NCBI RefSeq assembly: GCF_900176375.1 | Contig: NZ_FWYF01000003.1 | Span: 1 to 64,000, forward strand | Direction of reading: 5' to 3' | From: Reichenbachiella faecimaris | Lineage (GTDB): Bacteria; Bacteroidota; Bacteroidia; Cytophagales; Cyclobacteriaceae | DNA length: 64,000 nucleotides | Part shown: positions 55,492 to 64,000 of the stretch, piece after piece | How positions within the stretch are numbered: position 1 is the first letter of the stretch | How the letters are laid out: every line of letters begins with the position of its first letter | The notes under the pieces: generated by a model | Databases searched by the model: none | The model's input: the letters and a program-made list of their open reading frames with translations, nothing else | Told to the model about the DNA's origin: nothing | Translations under genes and position numbers: made by a program

Positions 55492-56133
55492 ATGAAGCAT
55501 TTCAAGACATTTATCCAAAACCAAACTTTCTACTTATTACCTGAAAAGGTAATTTTCTGGGAAGAACAAAAAGCTTTGATTTTATCAGATCTCCATATTG
55601 GAAAAGCCAGCCACTTTCGAAAAGCAGGGGTGCCGATTTCTTCGTATATTCACATCAAAGAGTTTTTTGTCTTGGATGCAATTATAGAAGACCTAAAACC
55701 GAGTCAGATTCTTTTTGTAGGGGATCTTTTTCATAGTGAGCATAACCAGGAATGGGAATTGTTTTATAACTGGGCTCATCATTACGCAAACATTGAACTG
55801 ATCTTAATCAAGGGGAATCACGACATTTTACCAAAGACTCTATACCAAAATTCAAGACTGAAAGTAGTCGACCAACTTCTCATTGATCACATAGAATTTA
55901 CGCATGAGCGAAAAGTAAAATCTGATAGCTACAATATCTCTGGCCATATCCATCCAGCCGTGTCACTGATAGGTTCAGGCAAGCAGTCTTTGAAGTTGCC
56001 ATGTTTTCTTTTTAGAGAGGATCATGCTTTTCTCCCAGCTTTTGGTCACTTCACGGGCATGTCGAAAATCAAACCCTCAAAAAAAGATAATATCTTTGTG
56101 GTAGCAGAAAACGAGATTATTCACGTTAGTTAA
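55492..56133 (+). CDS. pdeM: Ligase-associated DNA damage response endonuclease PdeM
   Basis: A 213-residue calcineurin-like phosphoesterase with the metal motifs LSDLHIGKASHFRKAG (about residue 31), VGDLFHSEHNQEW (about 84), KGNHDI (about 107) and SGHIHPAV (about 152). This matches the PdeM family that accompanies the Lhr-type helicase, DNA ligase and exonuclease in bacterial damage-response clusters. Helicase and PdeM are here joined by two inserted genes. Confidence 0.87.
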   Translation: MKHFKTFIQNQTFYLLPEKVIFWEEQKALILSDLHIGKASHFRKAGVPISSYIHIKEFFVLDAIIEDLKPSQILFVGDLFHSEHNQEWELFYNWAHHYANIELILIKGNHDILPKTLYQNSRLKVVDQLLIDHIEFTHERKVKSDSYNISGHIHPAVSLIGSGKQSLKLPCFLFREDHAFLPAFGHFTGMSKIKPSKKDNIFVVAENEIIHVS

Positions 56134-56246
56134 TTGGACAATTTGTCGTAAATCAGCTATATTGAAAGACTGAAGACAAATTTCTACCTGCAAGGGTTAC
56201 AATTAGTTACATTATCGTATTTAAACTAGAGCGAGAGCTTTTCATC

Positions 56247-56786
56247 ATGAAAGATCATGAAGTGTTAGAGCGGGTGAGTAGAGGTGACGAGGAAGCATTG
56301 GACTACCTGTACAAAAAACATTACAAAATGATGACACGTATTGTGTTGAACAATAACGGGTCTGAGGATGAGGCGAAAGATGTTTTTCAGGATGCGCTCT
56401 TGGTATTTTGGCAGAAGGCCGTTTCTGGTAAACTGGTGTTGACATCAAAGATTAGCACATACATTTACAGTATTTGTTTAAATCTGTGGAGGAAGGAGTT
56501 GGATCGAAAGAGCCGACATTCTTCGGAGGAAGTCGAGCAGAGTATTTATCAGGATTATGAAAAGAATGAGAGAATTAAAATTATAACCGATTGTATTAAT
56601 CAATTGGGAGACACCTGTAGAAGAATACTAACCTACCACTACTTCGATGGATTGTCCATGACAGATATTGCAGACAAATTAAATTTTGCAAATACTGATA
56701 CGGCTAAAACAAAGAAGTATAAATGTAAAAAGAAGCTTGACCTGATGGTTAAGCGAAATTATTCTTCACAAGATGTATTAGATTAA
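56247..56786 (+). CDS. ECF-family RNA polymerase sigma factor
   Basis: A 179-residue sigma factor with region 2 (DYLYKKHYKMMTRIV, DVFQDALLVFWQK, about residues 18-62) and region 4 (CRRILTYHYFDGLSMTDIADKLNFAN, about 122-150). It belongs to the extracytoplasmic-function group. The next gene, 5 nt later, encodes a one-span membrane protein that is probably its anti-sigma factor or membrane partner. Confidence 0.92.
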   Translation: MKDHEVLERVSRGDEEALDYLYKKHYKMMTRIVLNNNGSEDEAKDVFQDALLVFWQKAVSGKLVLTSKISTYIYSICLNLWRKELDRKSRHSSEEVEQSIYQDYEKNERIKIITDCINQLGDTCRRILTYHYFDGLSMTDIADKLNFANTDTAKTKKYKCKKKLDLMVKRNYSSQDVLD

Positions 56787-56791
56787 GAAAA

Positions 56792-57673
56792 ATGGGAATT
56801 AATAAATACAGCAGTCAACTAGAAGCATACTTCAGCGGCGCCATGTCGGAAACTGACCGTATCCTGTTTGAAGGAAGAGTCGAAAGCAACCCTGAGCTAA
56901 AATCTGAATTTGATAGACAAAATGATATCGTAGAAGGGCTTAAGACACACAGAAGAGCTGAGCTAAAAACTAGACTCAATAATATTTCCGTAGAGCCAAC
57001 CTTGATAGGGACCTTAATGCAAGGTTCAGTGATGAAATCTTTGACTTATGGTTTGACGGCAGTGATGGTAGCTACTGGTGGTTATTTCTTTTACAATAAA
57101 GAAGCAGCCATCCAATATCATATTGAGACCTTAGATGCTAAAACTGAATATGCGCTAAACTCTGCATTGAACCCATATACATTCAATCAGCTAGATTATA
57201 GATTTGAAGGCAATCTTCAAATGTTGGACTATGTAGAAACTCGTCCAGTCATGAACAAAAGAAATGTTGCAGAGGGAGCACCAAAACAAAGTATCGCCTT
57301 TGAGGTGCCTGAAGTAACACCCTCACATGAGGAAGCATTTGATGGCATGGCAGTTGATTTCAGTGCTGTGGATCGTATTGATCAAGTATCTGGTATATCA
57401 GAAGTAGATAAAGTCAATATCCAAACGATCAATTCTAGGAGGTACAATTTCCATTATCGTCTGGAAGACAACCGTTTATTCCTTTACGGAAAATTCAATG
57501 AGTCTCCTTATGAGATCATTGAAATCAGTACACCAGGGAATAAGAAGTTGTTTTTCTACTATCATGGGGATTTCTTTCAATTGAGAAAAAATGCTTCATC
57601 TATCACACCACTTTCTAAAATTGAAAATAGAGAGTTGATCCATGAGTTAGACGCATTGAAAAGCAGAGGATAG
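56792..57673 (+). CDS. Probable membrane partner (anti-sigma-like) of the ECF sigma factor
   Basis: A 293-residue protein I do not recognise by name. The N-terminal 80 residues resemble a short helical anti-sigma domain (LEAYFSGAMSETDRILFEGRVESNPELKSEFDRQ, given here only as its position 10-43 pattern), followed by a membrane segment at about residues 86-104 and a periplasmic part of about 190 residues with few motifs. Gene order (sigma factor then one-span protein) supports an anti-sigma role. No zinc-binding HxxxCxxC is seen. Confidence 0.6.
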   Translation: MGINKYSSQLEAYFSGAMSETDRILFEGRVESNPELKSEFDRQNDIVEGLKTHRRAELKTRLNNISVEPTLIGTLMQGSVMKSLTYGLTAVMVATGGYFFYNKEAAIQYHIETLDAKTEYALNSALNPYTFNQLDYRFEGNLQMLDYVETRPVMNKRNVAEGAPKQSIAFEVPEVTPSHEEAFDGMAVDFSAVDRIDQVSGISEVDKVNIQTINSRRYNFHYRLEDNRLFLYGKFNESPYEIIEISTPGNKKLFFYYHGDFFQLRKNASSITPLSKIENRELIHELDALKSRG

Positions 57674-57744
57674 TCACTTCCTGATTATTTTATTTCCTCC
57701 ACCCAACTATTTTCAGTAATTGAACTATTTTTGACCATAGGCTT

Positions 57745-58641
57745 ATGGCAAAAGACAAGAAGTTTAGAAAAAAGAAGAAGCTGGGAAGTTATCCCTTCAT
57801 CAGTGTGGTATTTAGCGTAACGCTCGCTCTGTTTGTTATGGGGCTTTTTGGTTTGATGCTGATGATGACTAAAAATCTTACGACCATCATTCAGGAGAAT
57901 GTGGAGATGCAGGTTTTTCTAAATAAAAACTTGAGTCAAAATGAAATTACTAAAATTGTCAAAACACTTTCATCAAAAGATTATGTAATCAAAAAAGAAG
58001 GTGTAGCTCAGATATCACATATCACTAAGGAAGAAGCCGCGAAGGAATTTTACGAAGAAACGGGCGAAGATTTTGTTGAATTTCTTGGAGACAATCCACT
58101 TAAGGATGTTGTGGTTATTAAAATAAGCCCTGCTTTTCATGAGTCTCAAAATCTGGTAGAGATAAAAAAGGAAATCGGATTTATTAGAGGTGTACACGAA
58201 GTCACCTACATAGAAAGTCTGGTGAGTAGTATCCGAGAGAATGTAAAGAAAGTGAGTTTTGTGCTTGTAGGCTTTTCTGTCATTCTACTAGTTGTTGTGG
58301 TGATACTGATCAACAATACCATCAAACTTGCACTTTTTTCTCAGCGATTTTTAATTCGAAGTATGCAGCTTGTAGGAGCCACAACTCACTTTATTCGAAA
58401 GCCGTTTTTACTTCGTGCTTCACTATTCGGATTTGTAGCTGCATTGATAGCTATTGGTTTGCTGGCTTCATTAATGAGATACCTCAATACTGAAGTAGAA
58501 GGCCTGTTGGAATTGCTTCAACTCGAGCAACTGGTTGTGCTAGCCACAGGAATAGTATTGGTCGGAATATTTGTAGGTTTTATGAGTACATTTGCGGCCA
58601 TCAGGAAGTACATGAAAATGTCTCTGGACGAACTATATTAG
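57745..58641 (+). CDS. ftsX: Cell-division protein FtsX-type permease
   Basis: A 298-residue permease with four membrane helices (about residues 23-45, 172-193, 222-246, 262-287) and an extracellular domain between the first two (about 50-165), the FtsX layout. With FtsE it regulates peptidoglycan hydrolases at division; ftsE is not adjacent. It heads a tight operon with DUF3098, UppP, TruB and RibF, a gene order that is conserved in Bacteroidota. Confidence 0.92.
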   Translation: MAKDKKFRKKKKLGSYPFISVVFSVTLALFVMGLFGLMLMMTKNLTTIIQENVEMQVFLNKNLSQNEITKIVKTLSSKDYVIKKEGVAQISHITKEEAAKEFYEETGEDFVEFLGDNPLKDVVVIKISPAFHESQNLVEIKKEIGFIRGVHEVTYIESLVSSIRENVKKVSFVLVGFSVILLVVVVILINNTIKLALFSQRFLIRSMQLVGATTHFIRKPFLLRASLFGFVAALIAIGLLASLMRYLNTEVEGLLELLQLEQLVVLATGIVLVGIFVGFMSTFAAIRKYMKMSLDELY

Positions 58642-58644
58642 ATT

Positions 58645-58857
58645 ATGAGCGACAAGAATAAATTAGCCTTTCAAAAAATTAACTACCAGATCATGCTTGC
58701 CGGAGTAGCGGTTTTGATTCTTGGGTTTATCATTATGAGCTTAGATGGAGAGCCTTATGGTTTCGGTTTTTTAGGACTGACTTTAGGGCCACTAGTGGTA
58801 CTTTTGGGTTTTGCTATTGAGTTTGTAGCTATACTATACAAGCCAAAAGAAAAATAA
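58645..58857 (+). CDS. DUF3098 small membrane protein
   Basis: A 70-residue protein with two membrane helices (about residues 14-31 and 40-63), containing LDGEPYGFGFLGLTLGP. DUF3098 is typical for Bacteroidota and regularly found between ftsX and uppP, as here (3 nt after ftsX; its stop codon TAA directly abuts the uppP ATG). Function unknown, probably in envelope synthesis. Confidence 0.88.
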   Translation: MSDKNKLAFQKINYQIMLAGVAVLILGFIIMSLDGEPYGFGFLGLTLGPLVVLLGFAIEFVAILYKPKEK

Positions 58858-59655
58858 ATGACTTTTATTGAAGCTCTGATCCTTGGTATTATTCAAGGAT
58901 TGACAGAATTCCTCCCAGTGAGCAGTAGTGGACACTTGGAGCTAGGTACCTATTTTTTGGGTGTTCAATCTGAAGACAATCTCCTTTTTTCAATCATTCT
59001 ACATGGCGCTACGGCATGTAGTACTGTGGTGATTTTCAGAAAAGATATCTTTGAGATATTCAAAGGCATTTTCAAGTTTGAGTGGAATGAATCCACGAAA
59101 TTTGCTACTATGATTGTTTTGTCAATGATACCAGTAGGGATAGTAGGAGTTTTCTTTGAGGATCAGATAGAATCCCTTTTTGGTGGAAACATTCTATTGG
59201 TGGGTATGATGTTGCTGATCACAGCCGCCCTTCTAGCCTTCACTTATTTCAGTAAAAAGAATGAAGGGTCGATCACCTTTAAGAACTCAATTATTATTGG
59301 GCTTGCACAAGCTATTGCTATTATGCCTGGGATTTCGCGTTCGGGCTCTACGATTTCCACAGCCTTACTCCTTGGTGTAAACAAAGAAAAGGCCGCACGT
59401 TTTTCTTTCTTGATGGTGTTGCCTCCTATTTTGGGCGCCATGCTGTTGAAAACTAAAGATTTTTTAGAAAACCCAGAGATCGCTTCGAATATTTCAGGTA
59501 TGAATTTGTCAGTTGGATTTCTGGCCGCTTTTTTATCAGGCTTACTCGCTTGCCAGTGGATGATAACCATTGTAAAAAAGGGTAAGCTGATCTATTTTTC
59601 CATTTATTGCGGGATAGTTGGGCTGCTTGCAGTAGCTGGAGGCTTGCTATGGTAG
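58858..59655 (+). CDS. uppP: Undecaprenyl-diphosphatase
   Basis: A 265-residue polytopic membrane enzyme (UppP/BacA) that recycles the lipid carrier of peptidoglycan synthesis. The two inverted-repeat catalytic motifs are QGLTEFLPVSSSGHLE (residues about 14-29) and PGISRSGSTI (about 157-166). Bacitracin tolerance is a known side effect of the family. It overlaps truB by 7 nt. Confidence 0.96.
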   Translation: MTFIEALILGIIQGLTEFLPVSSSGHLELGTYFLGVQSEDNLLFSIILHGATACSTVVIFRKDIFEIFKGIFKFEWNESTKFATMIVLSMIPVGIVGVFFEDQIESLFGGNILLVGMMLLITAALLAFTYFSKKNEGSITFKNSIIIGLAQAIAIMPGISRSGSTISTALLLGVNKEKAARFSFLMVLPPILGAMLLKTKDFLENPEIASNISGMNLSVGFLAAFLSGLLACQWMITIVKKGKLIYFSIYCGIVGLLAVAGGLLW

Positions 59656-60341
59656 AGCCCATCCTTATATCGGATATGGACTTCGAAAAGGGGGAAGTTT
59701 TTCTAGTAGACAAACCTCTGGAGTGGACCTCTTTTGATGTAGTAAAGAAAATCAGAGGAAGACTAAAAATCAAGAAAGTAGGGCACGCTGGAACCTTAGA
59801 CCCACTGGCTACAGGTTTACTTATCGTTTGTGCAGGTAAAGCCACCAAAAAAATCAACGAATATCAGGATTTAGGCAAAACCTATACGGGAAAAATGGTG
59901 TTGGGAAAAACTACGCCTTCTGTGGATTTAGAAACTGAATTCGATAGTGACAAGCCTTGCAATCACATTACCCCAGAACAAGTCACAGAAGCTGCTGCCA
60001 AATGGACTGGTGATATTGTACAAATCCCACCTATTTATAGTGCCATTAAGGTAGATGGAGAGAGAGCTTATAAAGCAGCCAGACGAAAAGAAGAGGTTAA
60101 GCTCAAACCTAGACCTGTTCAAGTACCTGTTTTCGAAGTAGATGCAAGCAACTTACCAGAAGTAAGTTTCAAAATTCAATGTTCGAAAGGAACGTATATA
60201 AGAAGTTTAGTAAGAGATGTAGGAGAAGAATTGGGCTGTGGGGCATACATGTCAGAATTGCGAAGAACGGCTATTGGCGATTTTCAAGTAGATGACGCAT
60301 TTGTATTAGAAGATTTTATTTCCCGATTGCAAAGAGATTAG
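59649..60341 (+). CDS. truB: tRNA pseudouridine(55) synthase
   Basis: A 230-residue enzyme from the ATG at 59649, which overlaps the uppP stop codon (ATGGTAG). An in-frame ATG 42 nt earlier lies deep in uppP, and one at 59676 is a further option. The catalytic Asp is in HAGTLDPLATGLL (about residue 46), and PPIYSAIKVDGERAYKAAR and KGTYIRSLVRDVG are also clear. It makes pseudouridine 55 in the T loop of tRNAs. Confidence 0.96.
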   Translation: MVEPILISDMDFEKGEVFLVDKPLEWTSFDVVKKIRGRLKIKKVGHAGTLDPLATGLLIVCAGKATKKINEYQDLGKTYTGKMVLGKTTPSVDLETEFDSDKPCNHITPEQVTEAAAKWTGDIVQIPPIYSAIKVDGERAYKAARRKEEVKLKPRPVQVPVFEVDASNLPEVSFKIQCSKGTYIRSLVRDVGEELGCGAYMSELRRTAIGDFQVDDAFVLEDFISRLQRD

Positions 60342-60364
60342 ATTTGCGCTCATAATTACACTCC

Positions 60365-61297
60365 ATGGTCATCATTGAAGGACACCAAGCCATTCCCAAT
60401 ATTCAAAACGCTATTGTTACCAGTGGTACTTTTGATGGTGTGCACTTTGGTCATCAGAAGATTCTGAAGAAGATCGTAAAAACTGCTAGGGAACTAAATG
60501 GTAAAAGTGTTGTCCTCACTTTTTGGCCCCATCCTAGGTTTGTGCTTTTTCCAGAAGAAAAGACGCTTAAACTTTTGTCTACATTTAAAGAAAAGGCTCA
60601 ATTGCTTGAAGCTGTAGGTATTGACTATTTGATCAAAGTAGAATTTACCAGAGCGTTTTCACAATTGTCTTCTGAAACGTTCATTCAAAATATGTTGGTT
60701 GAACAATTGAAAACTAAAAAACTGATCATAGGCTACGATCATCGTTTTGGAAAGAATCGATCAGGAAGTTTTGAGTATTTGAAGGAAAACAGCGAGCGTT
60801 TCGGGTTTGAAGTAGAAGAAATCCCGCGTCAGGATATTGATGATGTAGGCGTGAGTAGCACCAAAATTCGCCAAGCATTATTCCATGGCGAAGTAGATTT
60901 GGCTGCCGGGTTTCTTGGAAGACTTTATAGTATTCAGGGGACAGTGGTTGAAGGAAAGAAGATTGGTAGTAAGCTGGGATTCCCTACGGCTAATATTAGT
61001 GTGGCAGAGGAATTTAAGTTGATCCCCAAAGACGGGGCGTATGCGGTACGAGCGGAAGTAGGTGGTCATTGGTATAAAGCCATGCTTAATGTAGGTATTC
61101 GCCCGACAGTAGATGGTTTGAATCGTGTGATCGAAACACATATATTTGATTTCGACCAACAGATATATGACCAACCTATACAAATCGAATTTGTAAAGCA
61201 TCTTCGCGATGAGAAAAAATTTGATTCTTTAGATGACCTCAAAGCACAACTTAAAAAGGATAAAGTGTCAGCCTTGACACTTCTGGAAGAATATTGA
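60365..61297 (+). CDS. ribF: Bifunctional riboflavin kinase/FAD synthetase
   Basis: A 310-residue RibF. The N-terminal nucleotidyltransferase domain (residues about 15-175) contains SGTFDGVHFGHQ and GYDHRFGKNRSG; the C-terminal kinase domain (about 180-310) contains GKKIGSKLGFPTANI and MLNVGIRPTVDG. It converts riboflavin to FMN and FAD. It closes the operon that starts with ftsX. Confidence 0.96.
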   Translation: MVIIEGHQAIPNIQNAIVTSGTFDGVHFGHQKILKKIVKTARELNGKSVVLTFWPHPRFVLFPEEKTLKLLSTFKEKAQLLEAVGIDYLIKVEFTRAFSQLSSETFIQNMLVEQLKTKKLIIGYDHRFGKNRSGSFEYLKENSERFGFEVEEIPRQDIDDVGVSSTKIRQALFHGEVDLAAGFLGRLYSIQGTVVEGKKIGSKLGFPTANISVAEEFKLIPKDGAYAVRAEVGGHWYKAMLNVGIRPTVDGLNRVIETHIFDFDQQIYDQPIQIEFVKHLRDEKKFDSLDDLKAQLKKDKVSALTLLEEY

Positions 61298-61490
61298 TCT
61301 ACTTGTTGTAAGATTGATTAGAGTGAAAGCCTCAAAAACCTTAAGTTTGTAGAGAAGGTGTTAGTTAAGAGTTATTGAATTAATAAGGCGACTTTCTGAC
61401 GGCTGTTGGAAGCGTCCTCAGCAATCAGCTTTCCCAATAACTTATTAGCGAATAACCAATAACCCAATAAATTAACTACAACTTACTGCT

Positions 61491-62189
61491 ATGAACAAAA
61501 TTGTAGCTGATGCTCAAGCCGCCATTGAAGGTATCGAACATGGTATGACACTTATGCTTGGGGGCTTTGGCCTTTGTGGCATTCCCGAAAACTGCATCTC
61601 AGCCCTGAATGAAAAAGGTATTTCCAATCTAACATGTATCTCCAATAATGCTGGAGTAGATGATTTTGGTTTGGGATTGCTGCTTCAGAAAAAACAAATC
61701 AAAAAAATGATTTCTTCTTATGTGGGAGAGAACGATGAATTTGAGCGGCAGATGCTGAGCGGAGAACTCGAAGTGGATTTGATTCCTCAAGGTTCGTTGG
61801 CCGAACGTTGCCGTGCCGGTGGTGCAGGTATTCCTGCTTTTTTCACGCCTGCAGGGTTTGGTACAGAGGTAGCTGAAGGTAAAGAGGTAAGAGAGTTCAA
61901 CGGCAAACCTCATATACTTGAATCAGCACTCACTGCAGATTTTGCTATCGTCAAAGCTTGGAAAGGTGATAGAAATGGAAACTTGATTTACAAAGGGACA
62001 GCTAGAAATTTTAATCCTCCTATGGCCATGGCGGGACGAATTACTATTGCTGAAGTAGATGAACTGGTAGAGCCAGGAGAATTGGATCCAAACTTTATTC
62101 ATACCCCTGGTATTTTTGTTCAAAGAATTTTCCAAGGCAAGAATTATGAAAAGCGAATCGAACAGCGAACCGTGCGTTCAAGAAACTAA
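61491..62189 (+). CDS. scoA: 3-oxoacid CoA-transferase, subunit A
   Basis: A 232-residue CoA-transferase family I subunit with [15 protein letters not shown] (about residue 24), the oxyanion/CoA segment [12 protein letters not shown] and the C-terminal [31 protein letters not shown]. With subunit B it moves CoA between succinyl-CoA and acetoacetate, linking ketone-body or branched-chain amino-acid degradation to the TCA cycle. Subunit B begins 25 nt later. Confidence 0.94.
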   Translation: MNKIVADAQAAIEGIEHGMTLMLGGFGLCGIPENCISALNEKGISNLTCISNNAGVDDFGLGLLLQKKQIKKMISSYVGENDEFERQMLSGELEVDLIPQGSLAERCRAGGAGIPAFFTPAGFGTEVAEGKEVREFNGKPHILESALTADFAIVKAWKGDRNGNLIYKGTARNFNPPMAMAGRITIAEVDELVEPGELDPNFIHTPGIFVQRIFQGKNYEKRIEQRTVRSRN

Positions 62190-62214
62190 ACTCCCTTCCC
62201 AAAGAATAAATATA

Positions 62215-62868
62215 ATGTTAGACAAGACAGGAATAGCTAAAAGAATAGCACAAGAACTACAAAATGGTTGGTACGTCAACCTGGGCATTGGAATTCCGAC
62301 ATTAGTAGCCAATTATATCCCAGAAGGAATTGAGGTAGAATTTCAATCCGAAAATGGGATACTTGGTATGGGCCCGTTTCCTTATGAAGGAGAAGAAGAT
62401 GCAGATATGATCAATGCCGGAAAGCAAACAGTTACCCTTCTGAAGGGTGCATCCATTTTTGATTCCTCTACCAGTTTTGCCATGATTAGAGGCCAGCACG
62501 TCCAACTGACAGTTTTGGGTGCTATGGAGGTTTCCGAAAATGGCGACATTGCCAACTGGAAAATACCTGGCCGTATGGTGAAAGGTATGGGAGGAGCCAT
62601 GGATCTGGTAGCATCCGCGGAAAATATCATCGTGGCCATGATGCACACCAATAAGGCAGGAGAATCCAAGATATTGAAAAAATGCACGTTGCCATTGACA
62701 GGTGTTGGATGCGTCAAAAAAATTGTGACCAATATGGCTGTTTTGGACGTCACTCCTGATGGATTCCAATTGATAGAACGCGCACCTGGCGTTTCTGTTG
62801 AAGAAATTCAAAAAGCCACAGAAGGGACTTTAATTATAGAAGGAGAAATTCCAGAAATGAGAATATGA
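62215..62868 (+). CDS. scoB: 3-oxoacid CoA-transferase, subunit B
   Basis: A 217-residue subunit from the ATG at 62215 ([15 protein letters not shown]); the open frame extends 99 nt upstream into scoA, but that part does not resemble the family. The catalytic Glu lies in [14 protein letters not shown] (about residue 45). [17 protein letters not shown] and the C-terminal [13 protein letters not shown] are typical. Ends in a terminator at 62912-62945. The specific acyl substrates are inferred from family only. Confidence 0.94.
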   Translation: MLDKTGIAKRIAQELQNGWYVNLGIGIPTLVANYIPEGIEVEFQSENGILGMGPFPYEGEEDADMINAGKQTVTLLKGASIFDSSTSFAMIRGQHVQLTVLGAMEVSENGDIANWKIPGRMVKGMGGAMDLVASAENIIVAMMHTNKAGESKILKKCTLPLTGVGCVKKIVTNMAVLDVTPDGFQLIERAPGVSVEEIQKATEGTLIIEGEIPEMRI

Positions 62869-62911
62869 TCTTCTCCAAAGGTTTAGACCTTTGAAAAAGA
62901 TTTATGACAAG

Positions 62912-62945
62912 AGCAGGAAGGCTTTCATGTCCTCCTGCTTTTTTG
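62912..62945 (+). terminator. Terminator after CoA-transferase operon
   Basis: AGCAGGA (62912-62918) and TCCTGCT (62933-62939) form a 7-bp stem followed by a run of six T. Confidence 0.75.
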
Positions 62946-62976
62946 TTTCTTTGCAGCGCTTAATTGTTCCTTTTTT

Positions 62977-63058
62977 GAGGCGGATAAGATCTCTCCCACA
63001 GGTCGAGATGACAAGCGAGCACTCAAAATAGTTGTCATTTCGACGAAAACGATCCGCC
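62977..63058. repeat. Dispersed palindromic intergenic repeat, copy B
   Basis: GGCGGAT (62979-62985) and ATCCGCC (63052-63058) are outer arms; GTCGAGATGACAA (63002-63014) and TTGTCATTTCGAC (63032-63044) are inner arms with one mismatch. The segments GATAAGATCTC and GTCATTTCG recur in the element at 54246-54336. It separates the CoA-transferase operon from gldC. Confidence 0.65.
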
Positions 63059-63087
63059 GAAGCGGAAAATTCTATACATCATATAAA

Positions 63088-63411
63088 ATGAAAAAATCAA
63101 AGATCAATATTGAGGTCACACTCGACGAGCAAAATATACCAGAAGACATTCAATGGTCAGCTGAAGATGCTGGAGCCGAGAAGCAAAAAACCAAGTCAAT
63201 TTCTATTGGAATTTGGGATGAAAAGAAGAGAGATACACTCATGCTCGATCTTTGGACCAAGGACATGAATGTGGACGAAATGAAACAATTTCACATCAAC
63301 CTTTTGGGCAGCTCAGCAAGCACGCTTTTGTCGGCTACTGGTGACGAGTTTATGTCGTCCGAAATTTCCAATCTATGTGAAAAATTAGTGCAATATCTGA
63401 GTGAAAAGTAG
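63088..63411 (+). CDS. gldC: Gliding motility protein GldC
   Basis: A 107-residue soluble protein matching GldC: MKKSKINIEVTLDEQNIPEDIQWSAEDA-like opening (residues 1-28, not quoted in full), SISIGIWDEKKRDTLMLDLW in residues 38-57 and a C-terminal helix. In Flavobacterium johnsoniae GldC improves but is not strictly needed for gliding; in many non-gliding Bacteroidota it is kept without known role. It has no gliding neighbours here. Confidence 0.85.
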   Translation: MKKSKINIEVTLDEQNIPEDIQWSAEDAGAEKQKTKSISIGIWDEKKRDTLMLDLWTKDMNVDEMKQFHINLLGSSASTLLSATGDEFMSSEISNLCEKLVQYLSEK

Positions 63412-63549
63412 TATGCATGCATAATTTTTATTGAAAATCACTATTAGGTGCTTAATCAAGGCTGATTTTATATTTTTTTCTTTAATATTAGAGACCCGAA
63501 TCTGTTTTTTGGGGCTTAATGATCAGCAAAACACTTAATAATGATTAAT

Positions 63550-64000
63550 ATGAGTAAACTTTTTACTAAGCGATTTTATCTGAGTTTAGCACTCGTAGCA
63601 CTGATGACTTTTGGTGCGCAGGCGCAAACCAGTATATCAGGAAGTGTTGTGGATAGCAACACTAAGGATCCCTTACTAGGGGTTAGTATTCTAGTCAAGG
63701 GAAAAGTAGTAGGTACCATCTCGGATACCGACGGTAACTTCTCACTCAATGTTTCTTCTGCACCTCCACTCACACTTATCTTTTCGATGGTGGGTTACAG
63801 TGCCACGGAAATAGAAATTAGTGATGCGAGTGTCCAAGGACTTGAAGTGAATCTAGAAGAATCTTCTATTATGGGACAAGAGGTAGTAGTATCTGCTTCC
63901 AGAGTAGAAGAGTCGGTGATGCAGTCACCAGTTTCCATTGAAAAAATGGACGTCCTAGCCATAAAAAACACACCTTCAGTCAATTTCTATGATGCCTTGC
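63550..64000 (+). CDS. TonB-dependent receptor, N-terminal part (cut by window end)
   Basis: About 150 residues are visible: signal peptide (MSKLFTKRFYLSLALVALM, cleavage near AQAQ), a carboxypeptidase-like regulatory domain (SISGSVVDSNTKDPLLGVSI to MVGYSATEIEIS, about residues 27-105) and the start of the plug (EVVVSASRVEESVMQSPVSI). An in-frame ATG at 63541 is an equally possible start. The barrel continues past the right edge. The ligand is unknown. Confidence 0.85.
   Translation, partial: MSKLFTKRFYLSLALVALMTFGAQAQTSISGSVVDSNTKDPLLGVSILVKGKVVGTISDTDGNFSLNVSSAPPLTLIFSMVGYSATEIEISDASVQGLEVNLEESSIMGQEVVVSASRVEESVMQSPVSIEKMDVLAIKNTPSVNFYDAL

Noticed and set aside
62302-62811. Long minus-strand frame of 169 codons opposite scoB
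   Set aside because: It is a shadow of the well-conserved CoA-transferase gene; the encoded sequence has no recognisable fold.

Overview
The window looks like a chromosome segment of a gliding, marine-type member of the Bacteroidota, most likely order Cytophagales. Reasons: several TonB-dependent receptors with carboxypeptidase-like N-terminal domains, a GldC-type gliding protein, DUF3098 next to FtsX and UppP, many LytS/LytTR pairs, an epimerase-type threonine dehydrogenase, small proteins resembling type IX secretion (T9SS) sorting domains, A/T-rich leaders without clear Shine-Dalgarno sites, and TAnnCTTG-like -7 boxes. I cannot name the species. No prophage, CRISPR array or rRNA operon is visible; there is one tRNA-Arg(TCG).

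Layout. 0.2-4.5 kb: a short DnaE-type polymerase and DinB, a mutagenic-repair pair behind a dyad-rich promoter. 4.5-5.9 kb: a 2H phosphoesterase, then a REP-associated tyrosine transposase (RAYT) flanked by two direct copies of its palindromic repeat. 5.9-12.8 kb: a LytS/LytTR/MacB-like permease operon, divergent from an outer-membrane receptor across a long inverted repeat. 12.8-14.3 kb: an Lrp regulator and threonine dehydrogenase. 14.4-19.5 kb: a metal (probably copper) group (HYC_CC_PP protein, HMA protein, TonB receptor) beside an OmpR-type two-component pair. 19.6-27.6 kb: housekeeping genes (DUF1573, Map, SPOR-like protein, FumC, rRNA/tRNA methyltransferase, MutS, TonB-C protein).

27.7-37.5 kb is the most unusual part: two paralogous cassettes, each with a small exported protein resembling a free-standing T9SS C-terminal domain plus a LytS-type kinase and a LytTR regulator. 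The two small genes share a conserved promoter with a pair of GGTGA boxes exactly 21 bp apart, the geometry of LytTR operators. Between the cassettes lie a PhzF/PLP-decarboxylase operon and an OmpA/TPR protein. 37.5-46.6 kb: a TPR sensor with a phospho-acceptor His but no ATPase domain, two possible small genes, tRNA-Arg, SucC, and a four-gene phosphorelay.

46.9-64 kb: a SiaC-type phosphoprotein, a LolD-type ATPase, an EamA permease, YebC, GAPDH, a ligase-associated repair helicase and PdeM nuclease (without the usual ligase and exonuclease, but with a second 2H phosphoesterase and a DUF2147 protein between them), an ECF sigma factor with a probable membrane partner, an FtsX-DUF3098-UppP-TruB-RibF operon, a two-subunit 3-oxoacid CoA-transferase, GldC, and the start of another TonB receptor cut by the window end.

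All calls come from reading the sequence and recall of protein families; no database search was run.
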